In this document: one piece after another, positions 5,474-6,464 of the stretch
How positions within the stretch are numbered: position 1 is the stretch's first letter
Layout of the letters: every line of letters starts with the position of its first letter
Assembly (NCBI GenBank): GCA_017647065.1
Contig: JAGCLI010000239.1
Coordinates: 1-6,464, forward strand
Length of the DNA stretch: 6,464 nt
Source: Bacteroidales bacterium
Lineage (GTDB): Bacteria; Bacteroidota; Bacteroidia; Bacteroidales; P3
Direction: 5' to 3'
Made by a program: the position numbers and the translations under genes
The notes under the pieces: generated by a model
What the model was told of the DNA's origin: nothing
Database searches by the model: none
What the model saw: only the letters and a program-made list of their open reading frames with translations

Positions 5474-5888
5474 TTTTCGAGATAAAGGAATAATTGACTA
5501 TGATTCTATATTGGTTCCCAAAGGGTTTATTGATAATGGTTTTTTAAAATTACCAACAGGAACGGGGCTAAAAGGATTCCAAAGGGTTTTTTGGGCTTTT
5601 ATAAATGAAAGATTAAAACATTACAATAACAAACGTGGCAAAGAAAACAATCAACGCATTGATACGTGGGCTTCAACCTTGGCTAAAGATATGGGGGTAG
5701 AGAAGAAAAGTGATATTCAAAATTGCATTCATTGTTTAACCGAAAAGAATTATCTTAAGCGTGATAAAGAAACGGGGTTATTGGCTATAAATACTAAATT
5801 ACATAAAATTAAAACACCAAAACAAGTAAAAGAAGAGAAAGAGGAAGAGAAAAGAAAAATAAAAGAATATGAAGATTTACCATTCTAA
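5445..5888 (+). CDS. C-terminal frame of the Rep-like gene as sequenced
   Basis: This frame is open from before the A8 run to the TAA at 5886-5888. The only formal start is a TTG at 5445, which falls in the middle of the helix-turn-helix and has no ribosome-binding site or promoter of its own. It is best taken as the continuation of the 5195 gene rather than a separate gene. It carries the second winged helix, the charged linker and the YEDLPF tip. Confidence 0.5.
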   Translation: MRTIATIMGNFRDKGIIDYDSILVPKGFIDNGFLKLPTGTGLKGFQRVFWAFINERLKHYNNKRGKENNQRIDTWASTLAKDMGVEKKSDIQNCIHCLTEKNYLKRDKETGLLAINTKLHKIKTPKQVKEEKEEEKRKIKEYEDLPF

Positions 5889-5924
5889 TGTAATTTCAAG
5901 GTGTTTTTATTACAAATTCTTTTG

Positions 5925-5932
5925 TATATTTG
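5925..5932 (+). promoter_or_regulatory. -7 promoter element of the flippase gene
   Basis: TATATTTG, a full match to TAnnTTTG, lies 12 nt before the ATG at 5945. The extended sequence TTTTGTATATTTGC is shared with the helix-turn-helix promoter. No good TTTG is found 20 nt upstream, where GTGT stands, so the -33 half is weak. Confidence 0.6.
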
Positions 5933-5944
5933 CCACATAAAACT

Positions 5945-6464
5945 ATGAAAAGATTCTTTGTTACTAATTTATTCTTCCTTTTGACTTTGAATATTTTGAT
6001 AAAGTCATTTTGGATTTTGGGGATTGATCGCGAGGTGCAAAATGCTCTCTCGGCCGATGTCTATGGAATGTATTACGCTCTCTTTAACTTCACTTATCTT
6101 TTTAATATTATACTTGATTTTGGCATTACAAACTACAATAATCGTACTATTGCACAACATACGCAACTACTTAAAAAATATTTTGCTCGTATTGTGCCTT
6201 TGAAATTCGCTCTTGCGGCAATTTATTTCGTAATTATTTTAATTGTGGGTGCTTTCTTGGGGTATTCGTCCTATCAAATAAAGTTGCTTTCTTGGATGTG
6301 TATCACGCAAGTTTTGCAAAGTTTTATTTCTTATTTGAGAAGTAATATCACGTCTTTGATGTTGTTTAAGACCGATAGTGTGATTTCGGTTTTGGATAGG
6401 AGTTTGCTTATTGTTTTTTGTGGTATTTTCCTTTGGAATGATTCTCTTCGTGCAATTTTTACAA
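5945..6464 (+). CDS. Polysaccharide/O-antigen flippase, N-terminal part (runs off right edge)
   Basis: Integral membrane protein of the MOP/MATE-like polysaccharide transporter group (Wzx-type), which moves lipid-linked sugar units across the inner membrane. The 173 codons in the window start MKRFFVTNLFFLLTLNILIK. They show a first hydrophobic segment (about 5-25), a second around YYALFNFTYLFNIILDFGITNYNNR (about 43-67, shown by its hydrophobic core and the following NYNNR), a third around FALAAIYFVIILIVGAFLG, and further segments to the edge. The GITNYNNRTIAQ stretch after the second segment is typical of this family in Bacteroidota. The gene has its own -7 element and no Shine-Dalgarno sequence. 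With the glycosyltransferase at 2616-3746 it suggests a surface-polysaccharide function for the locus. The substrate is unknown. Confidence 0.88.
   Translation, partial: MKRFFVTNLFFLLTLNILIKSFWILGIDREVQNALSADVYGMYYALFNFTYLFNIILDFGITNYNNRTIAQHTQLLKKYFARIVPLKFALAAIYFVIILIVGAFLGYSSYQIKLLSWMCITQVLQSFISYLRSNITSLMLFKTDSVISVLDRSLLIVFCGIFLWNDSLRAIFT

Larger units (their letters stand above)
5195..5888 (+). pseudogene. Rep-like two-winged-helix protein gene with SSB-like C-terminal tip, frameshifted at an A8 run
   Basis: The two open frames 5195-5473 and 5445-5888 are halves of one gene. Removing one A from the A8 run at 5412-5419 joins them into a protein of 230 aa. The joined product has an apparent first winged helix (about 17-103) spanning the break, where KIAEKTDISLRTIATIMGNF and then RDKGIIDYD form a clear helix-turn-helix. 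An apparent second winged helix follows (about 125-198: GFQRVFWAFINERL ... ASTLAKDMGVEKKSDIQNCI), then a Lys/Glu-rich linker (about 202-224), and the protein ends in YEDLPF. Two winged helices of this size next to iterons suggest a plasmid initiator such as the Rep_3 group, but no Rep family motif was recognised outright. The rest of the gene has no other stop. The break may be a real mutation, a sequencing error or slippage-dependent expression. Confidence 0.65.

Noticed and set aside
5889..5914. Weak inverted repeat TGTAAT/ATTACA after the Rep-like gene as a terminator
   Set aside because: Only 6 bp of A/T-rich stem with a 14-nt loop and no clear T tract, which is too weak to support.
3773..5935. 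Possible terminal inverted repeats of a mobile element (TTTTGTAT-TTTGC on opposite strands near 3778-3789 and 5921-5933)
   Set aside because: The likeness is the extended -7 promoter motif, which also occurs at 4738-4749 and 5168-5175. Similarity does not continue outside it.

Overview
The window is AT-rich and reads as a chromosomal segment of a low-GC Bacteroidota, probably a member of the Bacteroidales. Five promoters carry the Bacteroidota -7 element TAnnTTTG, three of them with TTTG or TTG exactly 20 nt upstream. An HU-related protein of the Bacteroidales type is present, most starts lack a Shine-Dalgarno sequence, and the MurF, AnmK, glycosyltransferase and flippase sequences look like those of this phylum.

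Region 1 (1-3746, minus strand) is a tightly packed operon: a GT4-type glycosyltransferase with a TTG start, then murF, then anmK, then an ECF sigma factor that runs off the left edge. Neighbouring genes overlap by 34, 11 and 10 bp, so translation is probably coupled. MurF completes the UDP-MurNAc-pentapeptide, and AnmK salvages anhydro-MurNAc from wall turnover. The operon therefore joins envelope synthesis and recycling to a regulatory sigma factor.

Region 2 (3747-4740) holds two small minus-strand regulatory genes. One is an HU-related DNA-binding protein; the other is a 62-aa excisionase/MerR-like helix-turn-helix protein. Each has its own promoter and a hairpin terminator. In both, the promoter -7 element shows that the true start lies downstream of the longest open frame.

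Region 3 (4741-5888) is the most unusual part. The 487 bp between the divergent helix-turn-helix gene and a plus-strand gene contain ordered repeats. These are a 9-bp-arm dyad, three perfect 13-bp A/T repeats at a 15-bp period, three near-perfect 21-bp iterons (plus decayed copies), and a perfect 15-bp direct repeat whose second copy is a palindrome. The following gene (5195-5888) encodes a protein of about 230 aa with two apparent winged-helix units, a charged linker and an SSB-like C-terminal tip (YEDLPF). It is broken by a one-base frameshift in a run of eight A. The layout matches an iteron replication origin with its initiator, lying between chromosomal envelope genes. It may be an integrated or decayed plasmid-like replicon.

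Region 4 (5945-6464, plus strand) is the start of a polysaccharide/O-antigen flippase that continues beyond the right edge. The glycosyltransferase and the flippase flank the 2.2-kb regulatory and replicon-like block and point away from each other.
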